Below are positions 24,064 through 32,405 of a stretch of 41,799 nt of DNA, one piece after another; positions within the stretch are counted from its first letter, which is position 1; each line of letters starts with the position of its first letter. Made by a program: the position numbers and the translations under genes. A model generated the notes under the pieces. That model was not told the origin of the DNA. It saw only the letters and a program-made list of their open reading frames with translations, and made no database searches. Origin of the DNA: Terriglobia bacterium (GTDB taxonomy: Bacteria > Acidobacteriota > Terriglobia > Terriglobales > Acidobacteriaceae); contig JAIQFO010000042.1 in NCBI GenBank assembly GCA_020073215.1, positions 1 to 41,799 on the forward strand, in the 5' to 3' direction.

Positions 24064-24199
24064 TCCCGAGGACCAGCGCCTAAACGCGAATCCTTGGTCG
24101 AACGCTTTTGGCGCGGCTGAAGCCGCACCCTGATACGAATCCTTCATCGGCAGAGGCTTTGAGCCAAGAGCTAGCAGCTAATAGCCAACGGCTGCTCTC

Positions 24200-26710
24200 C
24201 TACATCAACCACACCGCATCCACATCCACAATCAGCTGCGTGCGTGGAATCTTTCGCGCCGCGGCTTCCGCCAGCATCGCCCGCAAGAGCGCATTCATCT
24301 TCTCGCGGCTGGGAGACTTCAGAATGAAGTGGTAGCGGTAATCGCGCTTCAACCGCGTGATCGGAGCTGCCGCCGGGCCGAGCACGCGAATCCCTTCATG
24401 CCGCGTCTTCTCAAACCAGCGGCCGAGTTCGCCTGACCAGGTGAGCGCGTCATCCAACTTCTGGCTGCGGATCAGCACATTCGCAATCGCGCTGTAGGGC
24501 GGATAGTGCATCCAGGCGCGAAATTGCAGCTCCTTCTCGTAGAACCCGGCAAAGTCATGCCGTGCCGCAAACTGCACCGCGTAGTGATCCTGAAAATAAG
24601 TCTGCAGCACAACCTTTCCCGGAACCTGTCCGCGCCCCGCGCGCCCGGCGACCTGGGTCAGCAGCTGAAACGTTCTCTCGGCCGCGCGGAAATCCGGCAA
24701 CCCCAGCGCCATGTCCGCTCCGACCACGCCGACCAGCGTTACGCCGTGGATATCGTGGCCTTTTGCGATCATCTGCGTGCCCACCAGCATGTCGAGCGCG
24801 CCTTCATTCAGCGCGTTCAGCGCGTGTTCGAAATCCTCCCGACCGCGCACCGTATCGCGATCCAGTCGCCCGATCCGCGCCTGCGGGAACATGCCGTGCA
24901 GCAGCTCTTCCAGCTTCTCCGACCCCGTCCCGACAAAGTACACGTACTCGCTGCCGCAATGTGCGCACTTGTCGGGAATATGCGCCACATGTCCGCAATA
25001 ATGGCACTCCATCTTGCGCTCGCGCTTGTGGTGCGTCATCGAAACGGCGCAGTTCTTGCACTGCAACGTCTTGCCACACGCGCGACACAGCACCACCGGA
25101 GAATATCCGCGCCGGTTGAGCAGCACCATGACCTGCTCTTTCTTTTCCAACCGCTCGCGGATTTCCTCCGCCAGCTTGCGCGAGATCACCTGCTCCTGGC
25201 CCGTCTCCTGAAACTCCTGCCGCATATCGATAATCTCGACTTCGGGCAGCGGGCGCATCTCCACCCGGTCGGGCAACTCCAGCAGCGCATACTTATGTTT
25301 CTTCGCGTTGTAGTACGACTCCAGCGATGGCGTCGCCGAGCCCAGAGCCACGACCGCTCCCGCCATTTTTGCCCGCATCACTGCCACATCGCGCGCATGA
25401 TAGCGCGGCGTTTCCTCCTGCTTGTAAGACGAATCCTGCTCTTCGTCGACAATGATGAGCGCCAGATCGCCGACCGGCGCGAATACCGCCGACCGCGTTC
25501 CCGCCACCACTCGCGCCTCGCCGCGTCGTATCCGATGCCACTGCTCCGCCCGCTCCGCGTCCGACAGCCCCGAATGCAAGATGGCAACTTCATCGCCGAA
25601 CACCTGGTGCAAATCCGCCGCGACCGCCGGCGTCAGTCCAATTTCAGGAACCAACAGGATTGACGACCGCCCCTGCTCCAGCACCTCGCGCATACAGGCG
25701 AGATAGACGGCAGTTTTTCCCGAGCCCGTGATACCGTGCAGCAGCAGACCGCCAAACTTGCGCGCCGCCACGGCCTCGGCAATCTTCGCGAGCGCTGCTT
25801 TCTGCGCCGAGCTGAACTCGAACTCAAACGGAGACTGCCGAGGCTTCAGCGTTGAAAGTTTGACCCCGGAAGCTGTGAAGTCCAGCGGCTCATCCACCAG
25901 CTCAATCAACCCGCGCCGCACCAGCGTGCCGAGCGTAGTGCGCGGCACATCCAGCCCGCGCAAAGCCTCCACGGGCAAGCGCCCGCCAGCAGCAGCCAGC
26001 GTTTCAATCAAAGTGCGCTGGTTCTCGTTAAGCTTCTTGGTTTTGCCCGTGTGGGGACGGGCGACTCGCCCGTCCAGCGGAGGCGAAGCCTCCGCAGCCT
26101 CCACCCCCAGCAGCACCGCCACCTTCACCACCCGCGCCGCATCCCGAGCCGCCGAAACATCCTCGCGCGCAATCCATCGCTTGCGCACCATCCCGGCAAG
26201 CAGCGCCTTCCCCACCCGCGTCGCCCCGCGCAGCCGTTCCGCGCGCACGCTCTCCCGCTCCGCCAGATAATCCAGCACGCGAAATTCGACCAGTTGCTGT
26301 TCCGGAGTCCGCTTCGACCGCGCCGGAGACCCCGACATCCCCGCCAGATGCAGAGCCATCCGCCCCTCGTCGGTGATGCGGTAAGCAATTGCCCGCTTGA
26401 ACTCCGCCGCCAGTGGCAGCATGGTGCGAAACACTTCTCCCACCGGCGCAAGGTAGTAATCGGCAATCCACTTCCCAAGTTTCAAAAGATGTTGGTCGAG
26501 CACGGGTGAGAGATCGAGCGCTTCGACAACTCTTTTCGTCTTGACTTGCGGCGGACGGTCATGCAACTCCACCACAATGCCTGACAACCGATGCTGCCGG
26601 AACGGCACCAGCACCCGCCCGCCCACTACCGGCTCCATGCCCGGAGGAATGGCGTAGGTGAACACCAAGTCGAGCGGCACGGCAAGAGCGACGTCGCAGA
26701 AGAGGGGCAT
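24200..26710 (-). CDS. priA: Primosomal protein N' (replication restart helicase PriA)
   Basis: Restarts stalled replication forks. I start at the ATG at 26710 (MPLFCDVALAV, 836 aa) because the nine residues before it come from a repeat. The N-terminal DNA-binding domain (1-105, FCDVALAVPLDLVFTYAIPPG) precedes a winged helix and the SF2 helicase: Walker A GITGSGKT (326-333), motif II DEEQ (422-425, where many PriA have DEEH), GSATPS, and the zinc-binding insert with eight Cys (542, 545, 551, 554, 569, 572, 582, 585). VGTQMIAKGHD and QVAGRAGR complete the motifs. A 21-bp palindrome lies inside the linker between the winged helix and the helicase. It lies after the msbA-to-cupin block on the same strand. 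Confidence 0.95.
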   Translation of the reverse strand: MPLFCDVALAVPLDLVFTYAIPPGMEPVVGGRVLVPFRQHRLSGIVVELHDRPPQVKTKRVVEALDLSPVLDQHLLKLGKWIADYYLAPVGEVFRTMLPLAAEFKRAIAYRITDEGRMALHLAGMSGSPARSKRTPEQQLVEFRVLDYLAERESVRAERLRGATRVGKALLAGMVRKRWIAREDVSAARDAARVVKVAVLLGVEAAEASPPLDGRVARPHTGKTKKLNENQRTLIETLAAAGGRLPVEALRGLDVPRTTLGTLVRRGLIELVDEPLDFTASGVKLSTLKPRQSPFEFEFSSAQKAALAKIAEAVAARKFGGLLLHGITGSGKTAVYLACMREVLEQGRSSILLVPEIGLTPAVAADLHQVFGDEVAILHSGLSDAERAEQWHRIRRGEARVVAGTRSAVFAPVGDLALIIVDEEQDSSYKQEETPRYHARDVAVMRAKMAGAVVALGSATPSLESYYNAKKHKYALLELPDRVEMRPLPEVEIIDMRQEFQETGQEQVISRKLAEEIRERLEKKEQVMVLLNRRGYSPVVLCRACGKTLQCKNCAVSMTHHKRERKMECHYCGHVAHIPDKCAHCGSEYVYFVGTGSEKLEELLHGMFPQARIGRLDRDTVRGREDFEHALNALNEGALDMLVGTQMIAKGHDIHGVTLVGVVGADMALGLPDFRAAERTFQLLTQVAGRAGRGQVPGKVVLQTYFQDHYAVQFAARHDFAGFYEKELQFRAWMHYPPYSAIANVLIRSQKLDDALTWSGELGRWFEKTRHEGIRVLGPAAAPITRLKRDYRYHFILKSPSREKMNALLRAMLAEAAARKIPRTQLIVDVDAVWLM
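26055..26075. repeat. Perfect palindrome inside priA
   Basis: GGACGGGCGA and its exact reverse complement flank a single C. The palindrome falls in the coding region for the linker (residues about 214-221, DGRVARPHTG). It looks like a dispersed palindromic repeat absorbed in frame. Confidence 0.7.
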
Positions 26711-26730
26711 GTAGTGAAAGGACTTACGCC

Positions 26731-26964
26731 TTGTCATCCTGAGCGTAGCAGAAGGACCCCTACATTCCAGGTTCCATCATGACCGCAAAGGAAGTCCTCG
26801 GGGCAAAGGTCGACCTCACGTCCACTGCCTCGGAGCAGTGAAGCGTCCCGTTCTTCGTTGATCTCTTCGCGAGAGTTCTCCGCGGCGGCCCGGCTGTCCT
26901 GGTTGACTTCGACTCCGCCGAGCCATGCGCTTCGCGCATGGCTCGGCTGCGCTCAGGATGACAA
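26731..26964. repeat. TCATCCTGAGC-type repeat with strong hairpin, upstream of priA
   Basis: TTGTCATCCTGAGC (26731-26744) is opposed by GCTCAGGATGACAA (26951-26964). Inside, 26918-26930 and 26934-26946 form a perfect 13-bp stem with a 3-base loop. It belongs to the same repeat family as 30419-30499. It occupies the gap between the cupin gene and priA. Confidence 0.75.
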
Positions 26965-26986
26965 ATTTTAAGAGGCCATGACGATC

Positions 26987-27334
26987 CTAGGTATTTTCCC
27001 GATCCCCATGGGATGGCGGATGGGAGATCACAAGGAAATGCACCTCGTCGCCGGAGTCATTTCTCATCTGGTGCGATGTGCCTGGTGGAATCCAAATCCC
27101 TTCACCAGCAGTCACCACGATGGGGCGGCCATCCACTTCCATGACCGCTTTGCCCGAGAGGACGTAGAAAAACTGCTGCGCATGATGGTGGAAGTGGCGA
27201 ACCTCCGAGGTGCCCGCAGGCATGCGCTCCTGAATTACGCTGAGCTGCGGACTCTTTACCAGATGCCATCCATCACAGCGGTTTCCCCAGATGTAATGCT
27301 CGGCGGTTGCTTTGCTGATCGCGCGGATATCCAT
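26987..27334 (-). CDS. Single-domain cupin protein (115 aa)
   Basis: A small beta-barrel cupin. Motif 1 is visible as G41-TSEVR-H47-F-H49-HHAQQ, with Gln in place of the usual Glu metal ligand, followed by FFYVLSGKAVMEVDG. Motif 2 is PPGTSH88QMRN. It has no signal peptide and no fused partner. Metal-binding cupins of this size are used as dioxygenases, isomerases or sensors, and the substrate cannot be told. The ATG at 27334 has no clear ribosome-binding site. Downstream of the uracil-DNA glycosylase gene on the same strand. Confidence 0.88.
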   Translation of the reverse strand: MDIRAISKATAEHYIWGNRCDGWHLVKSPQLSVIQERMPAGTSEVRHFHHHAQQFFYVLSGKAVMEVDGRPIVVTAGEGIWIPPGTSHQMRNDSGDEVHFLVISHPPSHGDRENT

Positions 27335-27450
27335 AGTCGCTGGAATCTAGATCCCTGGTGAACGCTGCCGGGCTTCGCCCGACTGGACGGCCGACCACCC
27401 CAGCCCGCGAAAAGCGCGCGGTCTGGGGACCCCGGCGAATGCGTCCGTCC

Positions 27451-28344
27451 CTACGTGGCTGATTTCGGCGCTTTCAGCCCCAACTCTTTCATCACCATCT
27501 GCAAATCCTTCCAGGCCTCGCCCTTCTGCCGCGGATCGCGCAGCAGAAACGCGGGATGGTAGGTAACTGCCAGCTTGCATCCGTCCCACTCGGGATCGTT
27601 ACTCCGCACACCTGCCGGTTTGAAGTCATAAAAGCGCCCGCGCAGTTGCATCATCGAAGCATTCATCGCCAGCAGCGTCTTCGCCGCCACCGCTCCCAGC
27701 GCCACGATCACCTTGGGCTTGACCGCGGCAATCTGGCGCATCAGAAATGGCGAACAGGTCGCGCACTCCTCGCGCTCGGGCGTACGATTGCCCGGCGGAC
27801 GGCACTTCACGATATTCGTGATATAAACCTGCTCGCGCTCGATTCCCATCGCTTTGATCATGTTGTTGAGCAGTTGCCCGGCTCGCCCCACGAAGGGCTC
27901 GCCCTGCGCGTCTTCATCGGCGCCCGGTCCCTCGCCCACGAACATTAACTCTGCCTTCGGATTGCCAACGCCGAAAACAATTTGCTTCCGTCCCTGCTGG
28001 TGGAGCACGCAGCGCGTGCAGTCGCCCAAATCTTCGCGGATGATCTTCAGCGCCTTCACCGGATCGCTGACACTCTGCTCCGGCTTCAACTCCATTACCT
28101 CAAAAATATTCTCTTCCACCGCAAGCGCAACCGGCACCGCCGTGGCTTTCCTTGGACTCATTTCTTCTCCTGGGTCAACGGTGTGCTCGGAAACCGCGAT
28201 TTCTGCTGCCTCCACTGCTACCGGCACTTCTTCCGCCCGGCCTGGTTGCGGGCGCCGGTAAAAATCATAAATTCCCATTTCGTTGTAAAAACGAATGCGC
28301 GCGGCTAACGCCTGTCGGAGTTCAGCATCCAAGGTGCGGGGCAT
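27451..28344 (-). CDS. Uracil-DNA glycosylase, family 4 type (297 aa)
   Basis: Removes uracil from DNA in base-excision repair. Start at the ATG at 28344 ([14 protein letters not shown]). A further in-frame start adds 12 residues. The first 95 residues are a variable extension. The catalytic domain has [20 protein letters not shown] (137-156), the [4Fe-4S] cysteines C109, C112, C181 and C197, [10 protein letters not shown] (180-189) and the HPA motif (263-265, [11 protein letters not shown]). This combination marks the iron-sulfur UDG family. It follows the two-cupin gene by 80 bp. Confidence 0.93.
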   Translation of the reverse strand: MPRTLDAELRQALAARIRFYNEMGIYDFYRRPQPGRAEEVPVAVEAAEIAVSEHTVDPGEEMSPRKATAVPVALAVEENIFEVMELKPEQSVSDPVKALKIIREDLGDCTRCVLHQQGRKQIVFGVGNPKAELMFVGEGPGADEDAQGEPFVGRAGQLLNNMIKAMGIEREQVYITNIVKCRPPGNRTPEREECATCSPFLMRQIAAVKPKVIVALGAVAAKTLLAMNASMMQLRGRFYDFKPAGVRSNDPEWDGCKLAVTYHPAFLLRDPRQKGEAWKDLQMVMKELGLKAPKSAT

Positions 28345-28424
28345 GGCAGATAAGAATAACAAACCGTGTGGCGCGGACACTCTTGTCCGTGAAACTCGGG
28401 AGGCACGGGCCCACCCGCGGGCGG

Positions 28425-29090
28425 CTACTTCAGCTCAACCTCCACAATCTGACCCGTCGTCGTCCCTTCGTTGGCGAGCGAGTGCGTCACCTTGGCATCG
28501 ACCCAGTGAACATCTCCCGCCTTCACTTCGTGCGTGAATGATTTCCCTTCGGGATCGGTCATCTTCAGCATCAGCGGAGTGGCCGAAACAATCAGGTACG
28601 GACGCTCGTGGGTATGCATCGCCGACGTAGCTCCCGGCGCCAGCGTCCACTTGTAGACCCGCGCGCTTGGATTTTCTGCTTCCACCTTCCCTGCGGCCGG
28701 ACCCGAGGTGGTCGCCGGGCGGTGAAGCAGTTCCACATCCAACACTTCAAAAATACCAGTGTCGGCGTTGTGCACGCGGTGCGTGTAAGGTCCCTTCGAC
28801 TCAGACGCCGCGACGTCTCCAGGCTTCGTCACTTCGGGCACGCTATCTGCTTCACCAAGCTGTTGCCGGGTGATCGTGGCGCCGGACAAATCAATCGCTA
28901 CCCGGTCATGCAGGTGGGTGTGGAACAATGTGCTTTCGCCGGGCAGAAGCTCCACCCGCAGGACGACGACCGATTCATTTTTCAGCACGAGATGATGGTG
29001 CGGTTCCTCTTCCACGGGAACGGGCGATTGCTGCGCGGTTACAAGAGTGGATAACATGAACACCAAGGCTCCACAAAAACAAGTTTTCAC
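28425..29090 (-). CDS. Secreted two-cupin protein (221 aa)
   Basis: Starts with GTG at 29090, six bases after AGGAG, and only 9 bp after the coaBC stop, so translation is likely coupled. A signal peptide covers about 1-19 (FCGALVFMLSTLVTAQ). Two cupin barrels follow. The first has HTHLHDRVAIDL (about 57-68). The second has AMHTHERPYLIVSATP (about 157-172) and ends GDVHWVDAKVTHSLANEG. The histidines suggest metal binding. The function is unknown. It is an exported protein inside a housekeeping operon. Confidence 0.87.
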   Translation of the reverse strand: MKTCFCGALVFMLSTLVTAQQSPVPVEEEPHHHLVLKNESVVVLRVELLPGESTLFHTHLHDRVAIDLSGATITRQQLGEADSVPEVTKPGDVAASESKGPYTHRVHNADTGIFEVLDVELLHRPATTSGPAAGKVEAENPSARVYKWTLAPGATSAMHTHERPYLIVSATPLMLKMTDPEGKSFTHEVKAGDVHWVDAKVTHSLANEGTTTGQIVEVELK

Positions 29091-29099
29091 CGGATTCTC

Positions 29100-30314
29100 C
29101 TAACGGACAGCGGCGCCACTGTGCTTTCGCAGCTTCACGACCTGGTCGAGCACGCGCTGCGCAACTTCCCACTTCGAGGCCTCGGGAACCTCGACCACTT
29201 CGGTTTGGGAGATGATGGTGACCGCGTTGCGGTCGGAATCAAAGCCAACGCCCGCGCGCGAAACGTCATTGACTACGATGGCGTCGAGCGACTTCGACGC
29301 CAGCTTCTTGCGGGCGTTTTCCAGCACGTTCTCTGTCTCGGCGGCAAATCCCACGACAACCTGCGACGTTTTGCGGCGCGCAACCTCTGCCAGAATATCC
29401 GCGGTCGGCTCCAGCGCCAGCGTCATCTCACCTTTGCGCTTAATCTTCTGCCTTGCAGCCGCTTTCGGGCGGAAGTCGGCTACTGCCGCGGTTTTGATCA
29501 CCACCGTACTCTCGGGCAGCAATTTCAAGACGGCCGCGAGCATCTCTTCCGCCGACTCCACCGGCGTCAGTTCGGCCGCGCCTGGAGCGGCAATCGCGGT
29601 CGGCCCGCTTACCAGCAGCACGCGCGCTCCGCGGCGCAGCGCTGCTTCCGCAATGGCGTATCCCATGCGACCGCTTGACCGGTTGGTCAAATACCGCACT
29701 GGATCGATCTTCTCCCGCGTCGGCCCCGCCGTCACCAGCACCGTTTCACCCGCCAGATCCTGCGAGGCGCCGAGCGCTTCCATTACCGCCGCCACTATCG
29801 CTTCGTTTTCTGCCAGACGCCCGGCGCCGGTCATTCCGCACGCCAGATATCCGCTGTCCGGCTCAACTATACGAACTCCGCGCTTACGCAGAATTTCGAG
29901 ATTCGCTTGCGTCGCCACGTGATTCCACATGTTCACGTTCATCGCGGGAGCGACCACTACCGGGGCGGTGGTCGCGAGATACAGGGTGCTCAGAAAGTCG
30001 TTCGCAATTCCCTGCGCGAAGCGCGCCAGCACGTCGGCCGTTGCCGGAGCCACCACGAGCGCGTCAATTGCCTGCGCAATCGCAATGTGCTCGATCGCCG
30101 ACTCGACGTTCGCTTGCTCGTCTGCCCCGGAGCCGAACATGCTGGTAATCACTTTTTCTCCGGAGAGGGCTGCGAAGGTGAGCGGGCGAACGAACTCCTG
30201 GGCCGCGGCCGTCATCACCACTTGCACGCGAATGCCGCGGTCCTGCAACAGGCGCACGATTTCCGCCGCCTTATAGGCTGCAATTCCACCGGACACGCCC
30301 AGCGCGATTTTCAT
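29100..30314 (-). CDS. coaBC: Bifunctional phosphopantothenoylcysteine decarboxylase / phosphopantothenate-cysteine ligase
   Basis: Catalyses two steps of coenzyme A synthesis: joining 4'-phosphopantothenate to cysteine (CoaB) and decarboxylating the product (CoaC, FMN-dependent). The N-terminal CoaC flavoprotein domain (1-185) shows GVSGGIAAYKA (6-16), H76 in IEHIAIAQ, PAMNVNMW (123-130) and active-site C159 in LACGMTGAGR. The CoaB domain (190-404) begins TVLVTAGPTREKIDPVRYLTN (191-211, here described by position) and contains VIKTAAVADFRP. The length of 404 aa is typical. The ATG at 30314 has no obvious ribosome-binding site. It follows rpoZ across a 216-bp gap that holds a repeat. Confidence 0.97.
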   Translation of the reverse strand: MKIALGVSGGIAAYKAAEIVRLLQDRGIRVQVVMTAAAQEFVRPLTFAALSGEKVITSMFGSGADEQANVESAIEHIAIAQAIDALVVAPATADVLARFAQGIANDFLSTLYLATTAPVVVAPAMNVNMWNHVATQANLEILRKRGVRIVEPDSGYLACGMTGAGRLAENEAIVAAVMEALGASQDLAGETVLVTAGPTREKIDPVRYLTNRSSGRMGYAIAEAALRRGARVLLVSGPTAIAAPGAAELTPVESAEEMLAAVLKLLPESTVVIKTAAVADFRPKAAARQKIKRKGEMTLALEPTADILAEVARRKTSQVVVGFAAETENVLENARKKLASKSLDAIVVNDVSRAGVGFDSDRNAVTIISQTEVVEVPEASKWEVAQRVLDQVVKLRKHSGAAVR

Positions 30315-30418
30315 AGGAGGAAGACGGCGGTTTCACGTTTGAACCCGTCTACAGAACTGATGTCCGTGCGCCCACTCGAGATGCAAGCAGCGCTGGCGAC
30401 CCAGGTCTCTCATTCGGG

Positions 30419-30499
30419 TTGTCATCCTGAGCGAAGCGAAGGACCTGCTGTTCGCTGCCCGACAAGGAAGCAGATCCTTCGCTTCGCTCAGGATGACAA
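30419..30499. repeat. Perfect 25-bp inverted repeat (TCATCCTGAGC family)
   Basis: Arms 30419-30443 and 30475-30499 are exact reverse complements, spaced by 31 bases. Both ends carry TCATCCTGAGCGAAGCGAAGG-type sequence. It sits between rpoZ and coaBC on the transcript of the operon. Related copies are at 26731-26964, with a degraded one near 35972-36004. Confidence 0.88.
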
Positions 30500-30530
30500 T
30501 CCCTAAAATGATCGCCGCCGCAGAACATGT

Positions 30531-30770
30531 CTACGATTCTTCCGCGAACACTTTGTTCAGAGTTTCGGTTGCGGCTACTACCGGCAATTTCGGAGCCTCT
30601 GGAATCAGCCATTTCACCTTGCCGGCCTTGATTTCATCCTGTGCGATGCGGCAGGGTTTGCGCGATCCGGTATCGATCACCGGAGGAGCGCCGCCTTGCA
30701 ATTGCCGTGCCCGCCGCGCCGCCACCAGAATGTAGCGATAGTTACTATCGAACCCTTCAATGAGCTTCAT
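30531..30770 (-). CDS. rpoZ: RNA polymerase omega subunit
   Basis: A 79-residue protein with the omega pattern: EGFDSNYRYILVAARRARQLQ (5-25, described in parts), GGAPPVI, then KPCRIAQDEIKAGKVKW. It helps assemble RNA polymerase by holding beta'. The ATG at 30770 is preceded by GGGGGAGAG, a strong site. It follows gmk by 19 bp, the usual neighbour in many bacteria. The lysine- and valine-rich C-terminus is variable. Confidence 0.92.
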   Translation of the reverse strand: MKLIEGFDSNYRYILVAARRARQLQGGAPPVIDTGSRKPCRIAQDEIKAGKVKWLIPEAPKLPVVAATETLNKVFAEES

Positions 30771-30789
30771 ACTTCTCTCCCCCGAAACT

Positions 30790-31497
30790 TCATGTGCCCT
30801 TGCCCGCTTGCGGATTAAACGAAGCCAGAATCGGCTGCACCCGCTCGCGCGCTTGCTCCAACCGGCAAGCTTGTGCTCGGTCTACGCGCCGCTTCTCTTC
30901 CGCGGAGAGTTCCGCTGCGCTTCGCTGCAACCGCTCCGACAGTACGATATCCCTCAACTGGTCGGCCGATTGCTCAACTACCTTGTTCACTAATATATAG
31001 TCGTATTTCGAGTAATTCTCAATCTCTCGGCGGGCCGTGTCCAACCGGCGGCAAATCTCGTCCTCTGCATCCAGCCCCCGACTCCGCAACCGCCACTCCA
31101 GGTTCTCCCGGTCCGGCGGAAGAATAAAGATGCTCACCGCCTGCGGAATCTTCTCCTTGACCTGGCTCGCTCCCTGCACATCGATGTCCAGCACCAGGTC
31201 GTTGCCGCGCGCCTCCGCTTCTCGCAGAAACCGTCGCGCTGTGCCGTAATACTCGCCGCGCACTTTTTCGTTCCCAAAAACTTCCGCGTACTCGAGAAAT
31301 TCATCGGCCGCGATCATGGCCTCGAATTCTCCCCGCGCGACGAAGAAATATTCCTTGCCGTTCTTTTCGCTGCCGCGCGGAGCCCTGGTCGTATAGGAGA
31401 TCGAGAAGTCCAGGTGAGGCACCATCTTGAACAGCTCGTTCACCAACGTGGACTTACCCGATCCCGAGGGCGCGGAAACAATGTAGACGATGCTCAT
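30790..31497 (-). CDS. gmk: Guanylate kinase
   Basis: Phosphorylates GMP to GDP. P-loop APSGSGKST (9-17), GMP-binding region SISYTTRAPRGSEKNGKEYFFV (32-53, described by position), and the LID with RRLDTARREIENY. It has 235 residues, about 25 more than the shortest family members, owing to a basic C-terminal tail rich in Arg and Ala. The ATG overlaps the yicC stop by 4 bp (ATGA), so the two are translationally coupled. Between yicC and rpoZ in the operon. Confidence 0.96.
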   Translation of the reverse strand: MSIVYIVSAPSGSGKSTLVNELFKMVPHLDFSISYTTRAPRGSEKNGKEYFFVARGEFEAMIAADEFLEYAEVFGNEKVRGEYYGTARRFLREAEARGNDLVLDIDVQGASQVKEKIPQAVSIFILPPDRENLEWRLRSRGLDAEDEICRRLDTARREIENYSKYDYILVNKVVEQSADQLRDIVLSERLQRSAAELSAEEKRRVDRAQACRLEQARERVQPILASFNPQAGKGT

Positions 31498-32381
31498 TCC
31501 AGATTCTGTACCTGCTCGCGCGATTTCTCGATCTCCGACTTCATCAGCAAGCCCATCTCGGTAATCTTCAAGGCCTCGCCCGCCAGGCCCGAGGTTTTCG
31601 AAAGCAACGTGTTCGCTTCGCGGTTCATCTCCTGCAGCAGGAAGTCCAGCTTCTTGCCCACCTCGCCACCCTGGTCGAGCAAACCGAGAAAATGCTTCAC
31701 GTGCGCATTCAGCCGGACCAGTTCTTCCTGAATGTCGCTGCGATCGACCAGCACCGCCACTTCCTGCAGAATGCGCTCTTTGTCCACCTGGGTGCCGAGC
31801 AATTCCACCATGCGCGACTGCAGCCGCTCCGAGTAGCTGCGCAGAATGGTGCTGCGATGGGCTTCCACTCCCGCCGCCGCTTTCTCCAAATTCACCATGC
31901 GCGCGCGCAGCTCCGTGCTCATGCTGCGGCCTTCTTCTTCGCGCATCTCATTCAGCCGGGAAAGCGCTTCCTCCACTCGCGCCATCACCGCCGTCTCCAG
32001 TTCGTCTCCCGATTTCTCGGCCCCGGAATCCATTGCGCCCGGCATCCGCAGAACTACGTTGAGATCGGGTTCTCCCACAACTCCGAATTCATCGGCGGCG
32101 GCGCGGAACGCCTGCACGTAGCCGGCAATCAGTTGCCGGTTGATCGCGACCCCGTTCGTGCCCGAGCGATCCAGGTTCAGGATTACTTCCACGTGGCCAC
32201 GAGCCATTTTGTCTTTCAGCATCCGGCGCAGCTTCATCTCCAGCGCGTCGGTATCGGAGGGCAGGCGAAAGTGAAGATCGAGAAAGCGATGATTCACAGA
32301 TTTGAGCGACAACGCAAAGGCCAGCTGGGCATGGACCTGCCCGCGGACCTGCGCGAATCCCGTCATGGAGCGAAGTGGCAT
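31494..32381 (-). CDS. yicC: YicC/YloC-family endoribonuclease (295 aa)
   Basis: Start ATG at 32381 with MPLRSMTGFAQVRG, the family's conserved N-terminus ('SMTGFG'). The middle has SLKSVNHRFLDLHFRLP and the C-terminal DUF1732 region ends KLDFLLQEMNREANTLLSKT. Members are RNases acting on small RNAs and transcripts. Here it is full length. It lies 24 bp after msbA and overlaps gmk by 4 bp. The combination yicC-gmk-rpoZ-coaBC is widely conserved. Confidence 0.95.
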   Translation of the reverse strand: MPLRSMTGFAQVRGQVHAQLAFALSLKSVNHRFLDLHFRLPSDTDALEMKLRRMLKDKMARGHVEVILNLDRSGTNGVAINRQLIAGYVQAFRAAADEFGVVGEPDLNVVLRMPGAMDSGAEKSGDELETAVMARVEEALSRLNEMREEEGRSMSTELRARMVNLEKAAAGVEAHRSTILRSYSERLQSRMVELLGTQVDKERILQEVAVLVDRSDIQEELVRLNAHVKHFLGLLDQGGEVGKKLDFLLQEMNREANTLLSKTSGLAGEALKITEMGLLMKSEIEKSREQVQNLE

Positions 32382-32405
32382 AAAGTTCGTCTCGAGTCCC
32401 TACGC

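Noticed and set aside
24506..25663. 385-codon plus-strand frame inside priA
   Set aside because: Antisense shadow of the PriA helicase region. Its His/Arg-rich composition is typical of GC-rich reverse frames.
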